Source of the DNA: Bdellovibrionales bacterium
Lineage (GTDB): Bacteria; Bdellovibrionota; Bdellovibrionia; Bdellovibrionales; UBA1609
Reading direction: 5' to 3'
Assembly (NCBI GenBank): GCA_023301025.1
Contig: JALZUR010000047.1
Coordinates: 1 to 59,281 of the forward strand
Length of the DNA stretch: 59,281 nt
Each line of letters opens with the position of its first letter. Within the stretch, counting starts at the first letter, position 1. The position numbers and the translations under genes are program-made. The notes under the pieces are model-generated. The model was not told the origin of the DNA. It ran no database searches and saw nothing but the letters and a program-made list of their open reading frames with translations. Of this stretch, positions 1 to 9,311 are shown in pieces.

Positions 1-1629
1 GACTTCTTCATCATCATAAATAATAATAAAATCTAGATCAGATTTAATACCCACTTCTTTTGTAGACATTTTCCCTAAGAACAAAAGATCTAAGCCTTGC
101 GAATCTTTCATTATATTTCTAATTATAGATTCATATGAGTTAGTTAAATGACTCCCTAATTTTAATAGATTAGTATTTTTAATAAAATCATTTGTAGCTA
201 CAATTTTTTCAACCATTTTCATATCTACCAAAAAATTTAAAAGCTCTTCACCCTTTAAGCTACTAAAGTCATATTTTCTTAAAAGAAAATGATCTAAAAG
301 AGAAGGACGTCTTGATAAAATTTGACAACCAAACTTTGAATAGCACAACAGATCAATAAAAGAGTATTTAATACTTTTTTGAGATAAAATGGCGTTAAGA
401 TAAGGAACAAATCTTTTATTTCGTTCAGGAAAAAAAAGTGAAAAATTATCTAAAGCTTTTTTTTCTAAATCTTTTTTATTTCTTATCTCTTTTTTAATCT
501 CAGCCACAAAGTCTTCTCGGCTGCTTTTTTGCTTGCTTACTCTTCCAAATAAATTTTTAGATGAGTTTGTGTAATCATCAATAACATTTTTTACATTTGA
601 TAAAGCTTCATAAATTGTTTGATTAAATCCTTTGGAGAATTTTTCCTTATCCCAATAAAAACCACCCATTACATTATGGGCGTGAAGTACCCCTTCAGCC
701 TGTCTTAAAACGTGATACGCTTTTTTTAAATCTTTAAAGATGTCTGTATGAATCTCTCTTTGTATAAAAAGATCTATGAGCTCAAAAGTTGATTTGTCTC
801 TAAATTCATAGTCTTTTCCACCGTATAAGATTTGATGAGTTTGTACAAAAAGTTCAACATCTCTTATTCCACCTTCACCAAGCTTTATATGAATCTTTTT
901 TTCATCAATTGTTTTTCTATATGTTTTTCTAAGATTTAAAAAACTGTGAAAAAAATTAGAACTTAAATATTTTCTATAGCAAAAAGAACTAACAATCTCT
1001 TCAACTTTTTTTATAACTTCTTTATGACCCAGCTCTATCCTAAGCCTAGTGTAGGAGTACCTTTCCCAAGGGTCAGACGTCTTCCACAAGTGGTGTCCTA
1101 AAGACACTGGAGAACAGATTAAAGGTGCATCTTTACCACCAGGTCTAAGATCAAAATCTAATTCAAAGCCTTTTGGTATGAGCTCAGATGAAGATACTTC
1201 TTTATTAAAAGCTCTAACTTTTTTTAAATATCCCGGTTCACCAAAAAAAATAAGATCTATGTCTGAACTTAAATTAAGCTCTCTTGAACCTAACTTTCCC
1301 ATATAGGCCAAAGAAATTTTATCTTCCTCATTAAAGTGCTTCGACCATACCTCTTTTAATAGATCTTCAACACTTTTAGTCCATGAGGACGTAACAACCT
1401 TAGGTGAATACTTTTCAGAAACAAAGGCCTCAGAGTGTCTTATCCATTCTAAGTATTTTTTTTCTGTAAATTTTTGCTTTTTGTTATTATTGATGTCTTT
1501 TAAAATTTCATTTAAAATTCTATCATCTAATGTAAAATCTTTTTTGTCATAAAACTCTTTTAAGGTCTTAAGAGTTTTATCAGAGTATAAAAAAAGTTCG
1601 TGTTCTTTTAGCGAAGAAATGGCGACCAT
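1..1629 (-). CDS. glnE: Glutamate-ammonia-ligase adenylyltransferase / deadenylase GlnE, partial (C-terminus off the left edge)
   Basis: The frame is open from an ATG at 1629 to base 1, giving 543 codons with no stop in the stretches I checked. It carries the first nucleotidyltransferase signature, GSRELNLSSDIDLIF, at about residues 114-128. A second one, SDLDFIIIYDDEE, sits at the window edge. Two such domains are diagnostic of GlnE, which adds AMP to and removes it from glutamine synthetase in response to nitrogen status. In the family the N-terminal domain is the adenylyl-removing one and the C-terminal domain the transferase. Here the N-terminal domain is complete and the second is cut by the window, not by mutation. 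The ATG lies 22 bp inside the end of tolB and has no clear Shine-Dalgarno, so translation probably depends on tolB read-through coupling. The distance between the two motifs looks shorter than in E. coli GlnE. Confidence 0.9.
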   Translation of the reverse strand, partial: MVAISSLKEHELFLYSDKTLKTLKEFYDKKDFTLDDRILNEILKDINNNKKQKFTEKKYLEWIRHSEAFVSEKYSPKVVTSSWTKSVEDLLKEVWSKHFNEEDKISLAYMGKLGSRELNLSSDIDLIFFGEPGYLKKVRAFNKEVSSSELIPKGFELDFDLRPGGKDAPLICSPVSLGHHLWKTSDPWERYSYTRLRIELGHKEVIKKVEEIVSSFCYRKYLSSNFFHSFLNLRKTYRKTIDEKKIHIKLGEGGIRDVELFVQTHQILYGGKDYEFRDKSTFELIDLFIQREIHTDIFKDLKKAYHVLRQAEGVLHAHNVMGGFYWDKEKFSKGFNQTIYEALSNVKNVIDDYTNSSKNLFGRVSKQKSSREDFVAEIKKEIRNKKDLEKKALDNFSLFFPERNKRFVPYLNAILSQKSIKYSFIDLLCYSKFGCQILSRRPSLLDHFLLRKYDFSSLKGEELLNFLVDMKMVEKIVATNDFIKNTNLLKLGSHLTNSYESIIRNIMKDSQGLDLLFLGKMSTKEVGIKSDLDFIIIYDDEEV

Positions 1630-2936
1630 TTTGCATGATAATAATTGTATCTATCGCCCTGATTGATGGGTATTACACTAGAGCCATCACTTTTTGCGAT
1701 ATAGAGTTTTTTCTTTCCTGACCTATTTGATATAAAAGAAATAAAACGACCGTCTGGGCTGTAACTTGGACTCTCATTATTAGACCACAATCCATTAGAC
1801 CTTTTTTTCTGCGTTATACGTTTTAAACCTGTACCATCAACATTGATCGTGAAAATATCAAAATGTCCTTCAGCCCAGCCCGCAAAAGCTAACTTAGTAC
1901 CATCAGGTGACCAACTTGGAGCAGAATTATACCTGCCAGCAAAAGTTAATCTTTTTGGAACTTTGTTGTTGATGTCCATCACATAAAGCATTGGTCGTCC
2001 ACTGCGATCAGAAGAAAAAGCCAATTTTTTACCGTCAGGAGAAAGGTTAGCCTCAACATTCATTGCCCGCCCTGGGCCTTTTGTAAGTCTATCTATAATA
2101 GAGCCATTAAGACCTATTCTAAAAATATCTGGCACACCACCTTGAGTTAGAGTCATGGCAATGCTTTTTCCATCAGGAAAAAAAGATCCCCCTGAATTTA
2201 TACCCGGGCGTGATGAAAGCATAGTTACTTTAGAGGTTCTTAAATCATGGACATATAAATTTGCATTTCGCATGCCGGACTTTGGCTGAATCGTTATAGA
2301 ACTGTATACAATTTGATTTCCACCAGGAGACCACGAAGGTGACAGTGAAGAGGCTTTGTGAGTGCTTTTTCTTTTTAAAGCACTCCCATCCCAGTTCATT
2401 ATATAAACCTCTTTCCAACCATTTCCAACTTTATCAGTGGTCACTGCAAATTTAGTATTAAATATAGATTTCTTACCCGTTAGCTTTTTAACAAAATCAT
2501 CAGAAAAATTATTTGCGATGTTGTTCACATTACCGCTGTATACTTTATCAAAGGCAAGCTTAAAACTTTTTAAGAAATACACTTTAAACTGAACAACATC
2601 TGAGTTGTTAGATTTTTTACTAGTGCTTCCAGAGATCAAAAATTCAATACCATCAGCATAAAGTTTCTCTGATGCTTCTGTTGTAAGATCTTTATTTGAC
2701 GAGTTTACACTTTGATTTTTTATAATCTGAAAATACGTTGAGAATTCTAAATTCTTTGTGATTGTAGAATTTAAAGTGCTCATGTTTATCGAAGATGTAC
2801 CAATAGGTTTTGAAAAAACAACAGTACTTTTTTTAGAACCAGCTTCTCCAACTTGTATTTTTAGTCTTTCAGCATTTGAAACACTAGATATTCCAAATAT
2901 AATCAAAAAAAACACTAAACTTTTTATTAACTTCAT
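1608..2936 (-). CDS. tolB: Tol-Pal system beta-propeller protein TolB
   Basis: A 442-residue periplasmic protein, close to the usual TolB length of about 430. It has a signal peptide (residues 1-22, ending SNA), an N-terminal TolB_N-like domain to about residue 160, and then a propeller of PD40/WD40-like repeats. The repeats are visible as recurring SPSWSPGG, SPDGKKLAFSSDRSG, SPDGTKLAFAG and SPDGRFISFISNRSG motifs. TolB works with Pal and the TolQRA motor to keep the outer membrane attached during cell constriction. It is the fourth gene of a tolQ-tolR-tolA-tolB run and starts 15 nt after tolA, with an AGGGG ribosome site. No pal gene follows; glnE does, with its start overlapping the end of tolB. 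The assignment is firm. Confidence 0.93.
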   Translation of the reverse strand: MKLIKSLVFFLIIFGISSVSNAERLKIQVGEAGSKKSTVVFSKPIGTSSINMSTLNSTITKNLEFSTYFQIIKNQSVNSSNKDLTTEASEKLYADGIEFLISGSTSKKSNNSDVVQFKVYFLKSFKLAFDKVYSGNVNNIANNFSDDFVKKLTGKKSIFNTKFAVTTDKVGNGWKEVYIMNWDGSALKRKSTHKASSLSPSWSPGGNQIVYSSITIQPKSGMRNANLYVHDLRTSKVTMLSSRPGINSGGSFFPDGKSIAMTLTQGGVPDIFRIGLNGSIIDRLTKGPGRAMNVEANLSPDGKKLAFSSDRSGRPMLYVMDINNKVPKRLTFAGRYNSAPSWSPDGTKLAFAGWAEGHFDIFTINVDGTGLKRITQKKRSNGLWSNNESPSYSPDGRFISFISNRSGKKKLYIAKSDGSSVIPINQGDRYNYYHAKWSPFLR

Positions 2937-2951
2937 ATCTACCCCTAACTC

Positions 2952-3722
2952 TTAAGGAAAAGAAAGCACAACACCTTCATACATTACTATACTCTTAAAC
3001 TTTTCAGGCGGAGGATTAAAGGGCGAGGCACTTATAATCGCTTCCATAACCTTTTCATCATAAATCTTGTTTCCAGAAGATTGAACTAAGTTTTTATAAA
3101 CTAGATTTCCGTCATGATCTATTTTTATTTCTACAACAGCTTGAAGATTGCTCTCTAAAAGCCATTTTGGAAGCTCCCAATCTGTTGATATTGCAGCATG
3201 TAAGACTTCTTTGTAGTTAGTGTACTCTATTTTTTCTACACCAATCAAACCTGTACCTTTAGACAGTCTATTGCCTTTAATCTCTTTTTGTTTTTGTTTT
3301 AAGGCTTCTAGTGCTTCTTGTTCTTTTTCTTTTCTTTTAAGATCATTTAGCTTTTTAAAAGCATCCATTTCAGTGTTTGTTTCTTTAGGAGCTTCAACAG
3401 GCTTATCTTCTTTTTTCGAAACCTCTTTTTTGGCTTCTTTTTGAGCTGTTTGTGTTTTAAGTTTTTCTACCACTGGTGTAGTCTTTGGTTTTGAAGCTTT
3501 CTTAGTGTCATCTTTTTTTTCTACCGTCTCTTCTATATCAGGTAGAATAGGAACAATCTTTTGATCTTTTTCTGGCATAGCCAAAATATCAACTTTAATA
3601 GATTTTTGAAAAGGCTTAACCTCTTTAGAAAAGTAGGGCTTCACAACCAATACAGCTAGAATGCTTAAATGGAGTAAAACAGAGTATACTAAAGGCTTTT
3701 TACTTTCTTCACCAAAAGTCAT
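2952..3722 (-). CDS. tolA: TolA/TonB-family energy transducer
   Basis: 256 residues. One membrane helix lies at about residues 11-28, followed by a Lys/Glu/Pro-rich region (about 60-160, coiled-coil-like, with runs such as KEKEQEALEALKQKQKE). A C-terminal TonB_C/TolA_C-type domain (about 165-256) contains AVVEIKIDHDGNLVYKNLVQ and SPFNPPPEKF. This is the periplasm-spanning arm that couples the TolQR proton motor to TolB/Pal. The C-terminal domain is closer to the TonB_C profile than to E. coli TolA, but the position between tolR and tolB argues for the TolA role. Its ATG overlaps the tolR stop by 4 bp (ATGA). The protein is shorter than E. coli TolA (421 residues), mainly in the helical middle region. 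Confidence 0.85.
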   Translation of the reverse strand: MTFGEESKKPLVYSVLLHLSILAVLVVKPYFSKEVKPFQKSIKVDILAMPEKDQKIVPILPDIEETVEKKDDTKKASKPKTTPVVEKLKTQTAQKEAKKEVSKKEDKPVEAPKETNTEMDAFKKLNDLKRKEKEQEALEALKQKQKEIKGNRLSKGTGLIGVEKIEYTNYKEVLHAAISTDWELPKWLLESNLQAVVEIKIDHDGNLVYKNLVQSSGNKIYDEKVMEAIISASPFNPPPEKFKSIVMYEGVVLSFP

Positions 3723-4117
3723 TGAACCTCTTCAGTAATCAAAGCAATATCAGTAATCCCACTGTTCTTAATCACTGATAGCACTTGAGCTACTGTTCCA
3801 TACCTAGCTTGTTTATCAGCTTCAACTCGTGCTGATTTATTATTATCTTTTACCATTGCACGTAAATCAGAAAGTTTAATTTTTTTCTTTCCTACAAAAA
3901 TTTGATTTTGACTGTTTATAACAATATCCACAGGTTTTTTAACTTCTACAGCATCTGTTCTTTTTGTTTCTGGTAGTTCTACAACAACGCCTGTCTTTGC
4001 CATAGGAGCCGTAACCATAAAAATTATAAGCAGTACAAGCATCACATCCACTAGTGGTGTAACATTTATTTCACTCATTGTTTGTCTACGACCACCGCCG
4101 CCTGAACTCATTCCCAT
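3719..4117 (-). CDS. tolR: Biopolymer transport protein TolR (ExbD family)
   Basis: 132 residues with the ExbD/TolR plan: a short cytoplasmic Gly-rich N-terminus (GMSSGGGGRRQ), one membrane helix at about residues 18-38, and a periplasmic domain. The helix contains the motif INVTPLVDVMLVLLIIFMV, with the conserved Asp at about residue 24 that carries protons in this family. The protein forms the proton-conducting stator/rotor with TolQ. Its start codon follows the tolQ stop directly (TAA then ATG, no gap), and its stop overlaps tolA by 4 bp, so the three are probably translated together. It could be called ExbD by sequence alone; the tolB downstream favours TolR. Confidence 0.9.
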   Translation of the reverse strand: MGMSSGGGGRRQTMSEINVTPLVDVMLVLLIIFMVTAPMAKTGVVVELPETKRTDAVEVKKPVDIVINSQNQIFVGKKKIKLSDLRAMVKDNNKSARVEADKQARYGTVAQVLSVIKNSGITDIALITEEVQ

Positions 4118-4810
4118 TTAGAAAAAATTCCTTTCAGCTATATTAACTAGATCATTCGCAAAGCTACTGAGATCATGCTCTAGCTTTTTAATTTTTCCTA
4201 AATAATGATTATACGCAATGGTTGCAGGAATGGCTGCTGCTAATCCAACAGCTGTTGCTATTAGTGCTTCTGAAATTCCAGGAGCTACCACTGCTAAACT
4301 CGCACTCTTCATTAAACCAATTTTTTGAAACGAAGACATGATTCCCCAAACCGTACCGAATAGTCCAATAAATGGAGCTGTACTTCCTGTAGTTGCTAAA
4401 AAGGCTAAACCTTTTTCAGCTTCCATCACTCTATCTTCAACAGAGTTTTTTAGAGCTCTTTCTAAAGTTTCACCTTTAGTTAAAAAGCCAGAATTTTGTT
4501 TTTCTGCACCTTTAATTTTTTTGATCTCTTTAAAACCTGTTAAGAAAATATGAAAAGATGCAGACTTCTTGTACTCTTTACTTTTTTCTGCAATTTCATC
4601 CATTGTGGATGCGTCTAAAAAAGCTTTTTGAAAATCAGAATTAGAGCTAAAAATGTCTCCAAATATCTTCTTTTTCTTAAAAATGATTAACCAAGAAAAA
4701 ATAGACATTCCAACCAGAAGTAAGAAGGTAAACTTAACTACCAAACCTGCAGACATTATTGCATGCCAAGCAGAAAAATCAGCTGCAACCTGAACGGCCT
4801 CTTCACCCAT
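4118..4810 (-). CDS. tolQ: Proton-channel protein TolQ (MotA/TolQ/ExbB family)
   Basis: 230 residues, the family's usual length. Three membrane helices are visible: about 18-42, about 135-158 (after the TTGSTAPFIGLFGTVWGIM motif typical of TolQ/ExbB) and about 168-195. A large cytoplasmic loop lies between the first two. It is the channel subunit of the Tol motor and uses proton flow with TolR to energise TolA. It is the first gene of tolQRAB. An AAGGAG ribosome site (4825-4820) lies 9 nt before the ATG, and a good sigma-70-type promoter lies just upstream (4875-4847). Confidence 0.92.
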   Translation of the reverse strand: MGEEAVQVAADFSAWHAIMSAGLVVKFTFLLLVGMSIFSWLIIFKKKKIFGDIFSSNSDFQKAFLDASTMDEIAEKSKEYKKSASFHIFLTGFKEIKKIKGAEKQNSGFLTKGETLERALKNSVEDRVMEAEKGLAFLATTGSTAPFIGLFGTVWGIMSSFQKIGLMKSASLAVVAPGISEALIATAVGLAAAIPATIAYNHYLGKIKKLEHDLSSFANDLVNIAERNFF

Positions 4811-4846
4811 AACTAAAAACTCCTTATCAATTCAAAACACCTAATA

Positions 4847-4875
4847 AGATTATTCTTTGAGAGGCGTTTAAACAA
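4847..4875 (-). promoter_or_regulatory. Predicted sigma-70 promoter of tolQRAB
   Basis: On the minus strand, TTGTTT (4875-4870) and TAATCT (4852-4847) are separated by 17 nt. Transcription would start near 4840, leaving a leader of about 30 nt that contains the AAGGAG site of tolQ. Prediction from sequence only. Confidence 0.6.
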
Positions 4876-4980
4876 GTTTCATAAGAGTATTTGTTCAACA
4901 AGATTGATAAAAGTTTAAAGTTTGTGCAAAACTTTTTCTAATAACTTCTTAATCATTAAACACGTAAAACTACAATATAC

Positions 4981-5010
4981 TTGATGAACATAAAAGTAGA
5001 CTGTTGTATT
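4981..5010 (+). promoter_or_regulatory. Possible extended -10 promoter of the YdjM-like gene (near-leaderless)
   Basis: TTGATG (4981-4986) is followed after 18 nt by TGTATT (5005-5010), with an extended -10 TG at 5002-5003. The ATG at 5019 is only 8 nt beyond the -10 and has no Shine-Dalgarno, so the transcript would begin at or 1-2 nt before the start codon. Confidence 0.35.
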
Positions 5011-5018
5011 TTTAGAAA

Positions 5019-6323
5019 ATGGATAATTTTACTCACTCTTTAATTGGACTAGCCTTTGGTGAGGTTTTTTATCAGTTTGCGAAAAAAAAGACATCACAGC
5101 CAAGATCTCTTTTCTACTGCACCTCAATTTTAGCAAATAATTTTCCTGACATTGATCTGGTCTATAGCCTTTTTGACTCAACGAGTTTAGGCTACCTTGT
5201 TCACCACAGGGGCTACACCCATACCTTTGTCTGGCTTGTGCCTCAGTTTTTCTTACTGAGCCTTCTAACAAGCCTTTATCAAAAAATTACAAAAAACTAC
5301 GTCTCTCAAAAACAAAATCTTTTACTTTATTTAACATCCCTAATTGGACTTACACTTCACATAGGTATGGATGCCTTTAATGTTTACGGGGTTCACCCTC
5401 TTCATCCCTTTAATGAGAACTGGTTTTACGGCGATAGAATTTTTATTATTGAACCTTTGATCTGGTCAGCACTTTTACCGCTGTTTTTAGTGTCTGTAAA
5501 AACTAAGTGGAAGTATTTAATTTTAGCGGCCCCAGTTCTTTTAATGACTCTTGGCTTTGCTCTTAAGGCTTTAACTATTTACAGCCTTGCGCTCGTCTTT
5601 TTAACTTTTTTTGGACTACTGTTTTTCTTGTTAAAAATAGACTTCAAAAACAACAGTCTAAGCTCAAAATCTTTACCGAAGTTTTTAGATAAACCTTTTG
5701 TTAGTCTTTATGCCTTTTTATTAGTCTTATGTGTCTTTTTAGTCGCAGGCGGCACTGTAAAAAATCAGATCCTAAAACAAACAAAAGACCATCAACTCAA
5801 TGATCTCTACGATATAGCTCTCTCACCAGCACCGGCAAACCCCTTTTGTTGGGTATTTTTACTGGCTGACGGGAATTCTGTAGACTACAGAATACACAAA
5901 GGGATCTACAATCTCATACCTTTTATAAAATGCCCCTCTTTCTTTAGCCGAAAAACCTATCAATTAAGCAATACTATTGAAATGCCTATTAATTCATCGA
6001 ATATTACATTTACTGGTTTTTTAAGAGCAACAAAACAATCTCTTACTGAAGATATTGAATCTAACTGCCGTTTAAAGGCTTGGTTTCAGTTTACAAGAAT
6101 ACCCTTTAAATTAAGTACACTTAAGTTAAATGCTGATCTAGGTAAGAAAAATGGTAAAAACAAAGTGCAAAACGACATCTACTTTGATGCAAGGTTTTTA
6201 AGAGATCGTAACGAAAAAAGCTTTGCAACCTTTGAGACTGGTGAAGAGAAAAAACATGAGTGTCCTCCTTATCCAGCTCCGTGGAATGCTCCATTTAAGG
6301 GACTAAAAACTGTTGAAAAATAA
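5019..6323 (+). CDS. YdjM/DUF457-type membrane-bound metal-dependent hydrolase
   Basis: 434 residues. The N-terminus MDNFTHSLIGLAFGE, followed by ANNFPDIDLVY and HHRGYTHTFVW, matches the YdjM-like family of inner-membrane metal-dependent hydrolases. The conserved His/Asp residues (H6, the PDID motif, HHRGYTH) are the presumed metal ligands. Several hydrophobic helices lie between about residues 75 and 255. A soluble C-terminal domain of about 180 residues follows, with Cys-containing segments. The physiological substrate of this family is not known. The gene is divergent from tolQ and stands alone, with 83 nt before asnS. The start lacks a ribosome-binding site, but the N-terminal motif begins right at this ATG, so the start is well supported. 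Confidence 0.75.
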   Translation: MDNFTHSLIGLAFGEVFYQFAKKKTSQPRSLFYCTSILANNFPDIDLVYSLFDSTSLGYLVHHRGYTHTFVWLVPQFFLLSLLTSLYQKITKNYVSQKQNLLLYLTSLIGLTLHIGMDAFNVYGVHPLHPFNENWFYGDRIFIIEPLIWSALLPLFLVSVKTKWKYLILAAPVLLMTLGFALKALTIYSLALVFLTFFGLLFFLLKIDFKNNSLSSKSLPKFLDKPFVSLYAFLLVLCVFLVAGGTVKNQILKQTKDHQLNDLYDIALSPAPANPFCWVFLLADGNSVDYRIHKGIYNLIPFIKCPSFFSRKTYQLSNTIEMPINSSNITFTGFLRATKQSLTEDIESNCRLKAWFQFTRIPFKLSTLKLNADLGKKNGKNKVQNDIYFDARFLRDRNEKSFATFETGEEKKHECPPYPAPWNAPFKGLKTVEK

Positions 6324-6406
6324 GCCTTTTGTGCACTTAAAACACCACTTTAACACGCCGTTTATTTAATACGAGTTAGCCACATATCTGGGTTAGAGTT
6401 TTTTCT

Positions 6407-7705
6407 ATGAACGATAAAGTCTATATAGAAGATCTTAAGAATCATGTTGATAAAGAAGTCACCTTAAAAGGTTGGGTCTACAACTTAAGAGCCTCTAGTA
6501 AAAAAATAAAATTTTTAATTCTTAGAGACGGCACAGGTTTATGTCAGTGCGTTTACTTTAAAGGCGAGTGCGAAGAAAAATCTTTAGAACACTTTGCTGA
6601 ACTCACACAAGAGTCTTCTGTTGAAGTAAGAGGTTTAGTAAAAGCTGAACCAAGAAGCCCTGGCGGTTTTGAACTGTCTGCAAAAAGTTTTAAAATTTTA
6701 TCACCCTCTGCGGACTACCCTATTACTCCAAAAGAGCATGGTGTTGATTTTTTAATGAACCACAGACATCTTTGGCTGCGTTCTAAAAAACAACACGCTA
6801 TTGTTAGAGTACGAAGTGAAATTGTTAAAGCTTCTAGAGACTTTTTTGATTCAAGAAATTTTACATTGTGTGACACCCCAATTCTTACACCTAATGCCTG
6901 TGAGGGAACATCAACGCTTTTTGAAACTAAGTACTTTGATGGCTCAGCTTATCTTTCGCAAAGTGGTCAACTCTACAGTGAAGCTAATGCCATGGCACAT
7001 GGTAAGGTTTACTGCTTTGGACCTACCTTTAGAGCAGAAAAATCTAAAACACGAAGACACCTTTTAGAGTTTTGGATGATTGAGCCTGAAATGGCTTTTT
7101 TTGATTTAAACGAAAATATGGATCTTGCAGATGAGTTTGTGACTTATGTTGTTCAAACTGTTTTAAAAAACAAAGCTGAAGAGTTAAAAACTTTAGAACG
7201 AGACACTTCAAAACTTGAAAAGATCAAAGGGGACTTTAAACGCCTTCACTACAACGAAGCTTGTGAAATTATTTTAAAAGAAAATCCAAACTTTAACGTA
7301 GGTGATGATTTTGGTGCTCCTGATGAAACCATTGTAAGTTCTCACTTTGAACAGCCTGTTTTTGTTCACAACTACCCAAAGGCTATAAAAGCTTTTTATA
7401 TGAAAGAGGATCCAAAAAACTCTAGCGAGAGTTTAAGTTGCGATCTTTTAGCCACTGAAGGTTACGGAGAACTAATAGGTGGTGGTCAGCGTGAAGACTC
7501 TTATGATGTTCTTTTAAAAAAGATCAAAGAGCATAACTTAAATCCTAAAGATTTCGATTGGTATCTGGATATAAGAAAATATGGCTCTGTCCCCCACTCA
7601 GGTTTTGGTATGGGTTTAGAAAGATGTGTCTCTTGGATTTGTGGGTTGTCCCATATTCGTGAAACTATCCCTTTTCCTAGAATGTATGGTAGAAACCGCC
7701 CCTAA
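6407..7705 (+). CDS. asnS: Asparagine--tRNA ligase
   Basis: 432 residues, a class IIb synthetase. The N-terminal OB-fold anticodon-binding domain ([19 protein letters not shown]) is followed by the catalytic core. Motif 2 is [21 protein letters not shown], around residues 206-226. Motif 3 is [15 protein letters not shown], near residue 405. The ending [16 protein letters not shown] is typical of AsnRS rather than AspRS. The enzyme charges tRNA-Asn. Since AsnRS is present, the gatCAB operon further right is most likely used for tRNA-Gln. The start has no obvious Shine-Dalgarno. The carboxylase beta gene begins 14 nt after the stop, so the two may share a transcript. Confidence 0.93.
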   Translation: MNDKVYIEDLKNHVDKEVTLKGWVYNLRASSKKIKFLILRDGTGLCQCVYFKGECEEKSLEHFAELTQESSVEVRGLVKAEPRSPGGFELSAKSFKILSPSADYPITPKEHGVDFLMNHRHLWLRSKKQHAIVRVRSEIVKASRDFFDSRNFTLCDTPILTPNACEGTSTLFETKYFDGSAYLSQSGQLYSEANAMAHGKVYCFGPTFRAEKSKTRRHLLEFWMIEPEMAFFDLNENMDLADEFVTYVVQTVLKNKAEELKTLERDTSKLEKIKGDFKRLHYNEACEIILKENPNFNVGDDFGAPDETIVSSHFEQPVFVHNYPKAIKAFYMKEDPKNSSESLSCDLLATEGYGELIGGGQREDSYDVLLKKIKEHNLNPKDFDWYLDIRKYGSVPHSGFGMGLERCVSWICGLSHIRETIPFPRMYGRNRP

Positions 7706-7719
7706 ATTGGAGATTTAAT

Positions 7720-9276
7720 ATGGAAATGTCTTACACAGATCAAATAAAAAGATTAGATGAAAAAAATCAAAAAGCACTTGAAGGTGGCGGATCAGAACGT
7801 GTGGCTAAACACAAAAAAGGCGAGCGCTACACGGCACGTGAACGCGTTAATATTCTTCTTGATCCGGCCTCATTTGTTGAGCTTGATAGATTTGTTACGC
7901 ACAGGTGTACAAATTTTGGAATGGAAAAAAACAAACAAGCAGGTGACGGCGTTATAACTGGTTACGGTCGCATCAACGGACGCCTTGTTTATGTGTTCAG
8001 CCAAGACTTCACAGTGTATGGCGGAAGTATGTCTAGAACAACGGCTAATAAGATTTGTAAAATTATGGACCTTGCCGCTGAAAACGGCGCACCTATAATC
8101 GGGATTTGTGATTCTGGTGGAGCTAGAATTCAAGAAGGGGTTGAAGCCTTAGGTGGTTACGGTGATATCTTTTTTAGAAACACCAGATACTCTGGTCTTG
8201 TACCACAAATCTCTGCAATCATGGGTCCTTCAGCTGGGGGTGCCGTTTATAGCCCTTCCCTTACAGACTTTACATTTATGGTTAAAGACACAAGCTATAT
8301 GTTTGTTACTGGTCCTGACGTTATCAAAACTGTAACTCACGAAGAGGTAACAAAAGAAGAACTAGGTGGGGCAGAAACTCACAACAGAAAATCAGGGGTT
8401 GCGCACTTTGCAGCTCAGGATGATAAACAGCTTCTTTTGTTGATCAGAGAACTCTTAACTTTTATTCCTAACAACAACTTAGATGATCCCCCAAAATTTT
8501 CGACAGAGCATTTAATCACTAGCTCTCAAAAAAAACTAGAAAGTATTATCCCTACAAATTCAAAAAAACCATACGATATAAAAGAACTTATCAAACGCGT
8601 TGTTGATGAAAACTACTTCTTTGAAGTTCACCAGCATTTTGCTGAAAATATAGTTGTAGGCTTTGCAAGACTTAACGGAAATTCTGTTGGAATTGTTGCA
8701 AACCAACCTCAACATTTAGCAGGATGTTTAAACATTGATGCTAGCAGAAAAGCTGCACGGTTTATTAGGTTTTGTGATTCTTTTAACATTCCAATTGTTA
8801 GCTTTGTTGACGTTCCAGGTTTTTTACCAGGCACAGATCAAGAGTGGCAGGGTATTATCACTCACGGTGCAAAACTTGTGTATGCCTATGCAGAAGCTAC
8901 TGTTCCAAAAATAACTGTTATTACAAGAAAAGCCTACGGGGGTGCCTACATAGTTATGGCCTCTAAACACATTGGGGCTGACATAAACTTAGCTTACCCA
9001 GGGGCTGAGATTGCAGTCATGGGTGCAGAGGGTGCTGTAAACATTATTTTTAGACGAGACTTGATGGCCGCTGAAGATTCAGCAGCCTTAAAAGAAGAGA
9101 TCATGAACAACTATGAAGAAAAGTTTAACAACCCATATGTTGCAGCAGAGCTTGGATACATTGATGAAGTCATTGAGCCTGCAGACACAAGAAAAAGACT
9201 TATTGATTCTATTGAGATGTTAAAAAATAAACGATCAAAGCTTCCAGATAAGAAACATGGAAACTGCCCACTTTAA
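7720..9276 (+). CDS. pccB: Acyl-CoA (probably propionyl-CoA) carboxylase carboxyltransferase subunit
   Basis: 518 residues, the standard length of PccB/MmdA-type carboxyltransferases with fused N and C crotonase-like halves. Visible hallmarks are [19 protein letters not shown], the Gly-rich [10 protein letters not shown], the oxyanion-type [16 protein letters not shown], and in the C-half [20 protein letters not shown] and [19 protein letters not shown]. It transfers carboxyl from biotin to acyl-CoA. The next two genes supply biotin carboxylase and biotin carrier, giving a complete three-polypeptide enzyme. Propionyl-CoA is the likeliest substrate given strong PccB-like features, but acetyl-CoA or other short acyl-CoAs cannot be excluded from sequence. 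A GGAG site lies 7 nt before the ATG at 7720. Confidence 0.88.
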   Translation: MEMSYTDQIKRLDEKNQKALEGGGSERVAKHKKGERYTARERVNILLDPASFVELDRFVTHRCTNFGMEKNKQAGDGVITGYGRINGRLVYVFSQDFTVYGGSMSRTTANKICKIMDLAAENGAPIIGICDSGGARIQEGVEALGGYGDIFFRNTRYSGLVPQISAIMGPSAGGAVYSPSLTDFTFMVKDTSYMFVTGPDVIKTVTHEEVTKEELGGAETHNRKSGVAHFAAQDDKQLLLLIRELLTFIPNNNLDDPPKFSTEHLITSSQKKLESIIPTNSKKPYDIKELIKRVVDENYFFEVHQHFAENIVVGFARLNGNSVGIVANQPQHLAGCLNIDASRKAARFIRFCDSFNIPIVSFVDVPGFLPGTDQEWQGIITHGAKLVYAYAEATVPKITVITRKAYGGAYIVMASKHIGADINLAYPGAEIAVMGAEGAVNIIFRRDLMAAEDSAALKEEIMNNYEEKFNNPYVAAELGYIDEVIEPADTRKRLIDSIEMLKNKRSKLPDKKHGNCPL

Positions 9277-9311
9277 TTTTATATTTAGAACTGTAAATAA
9301 GGAGCCTAACT

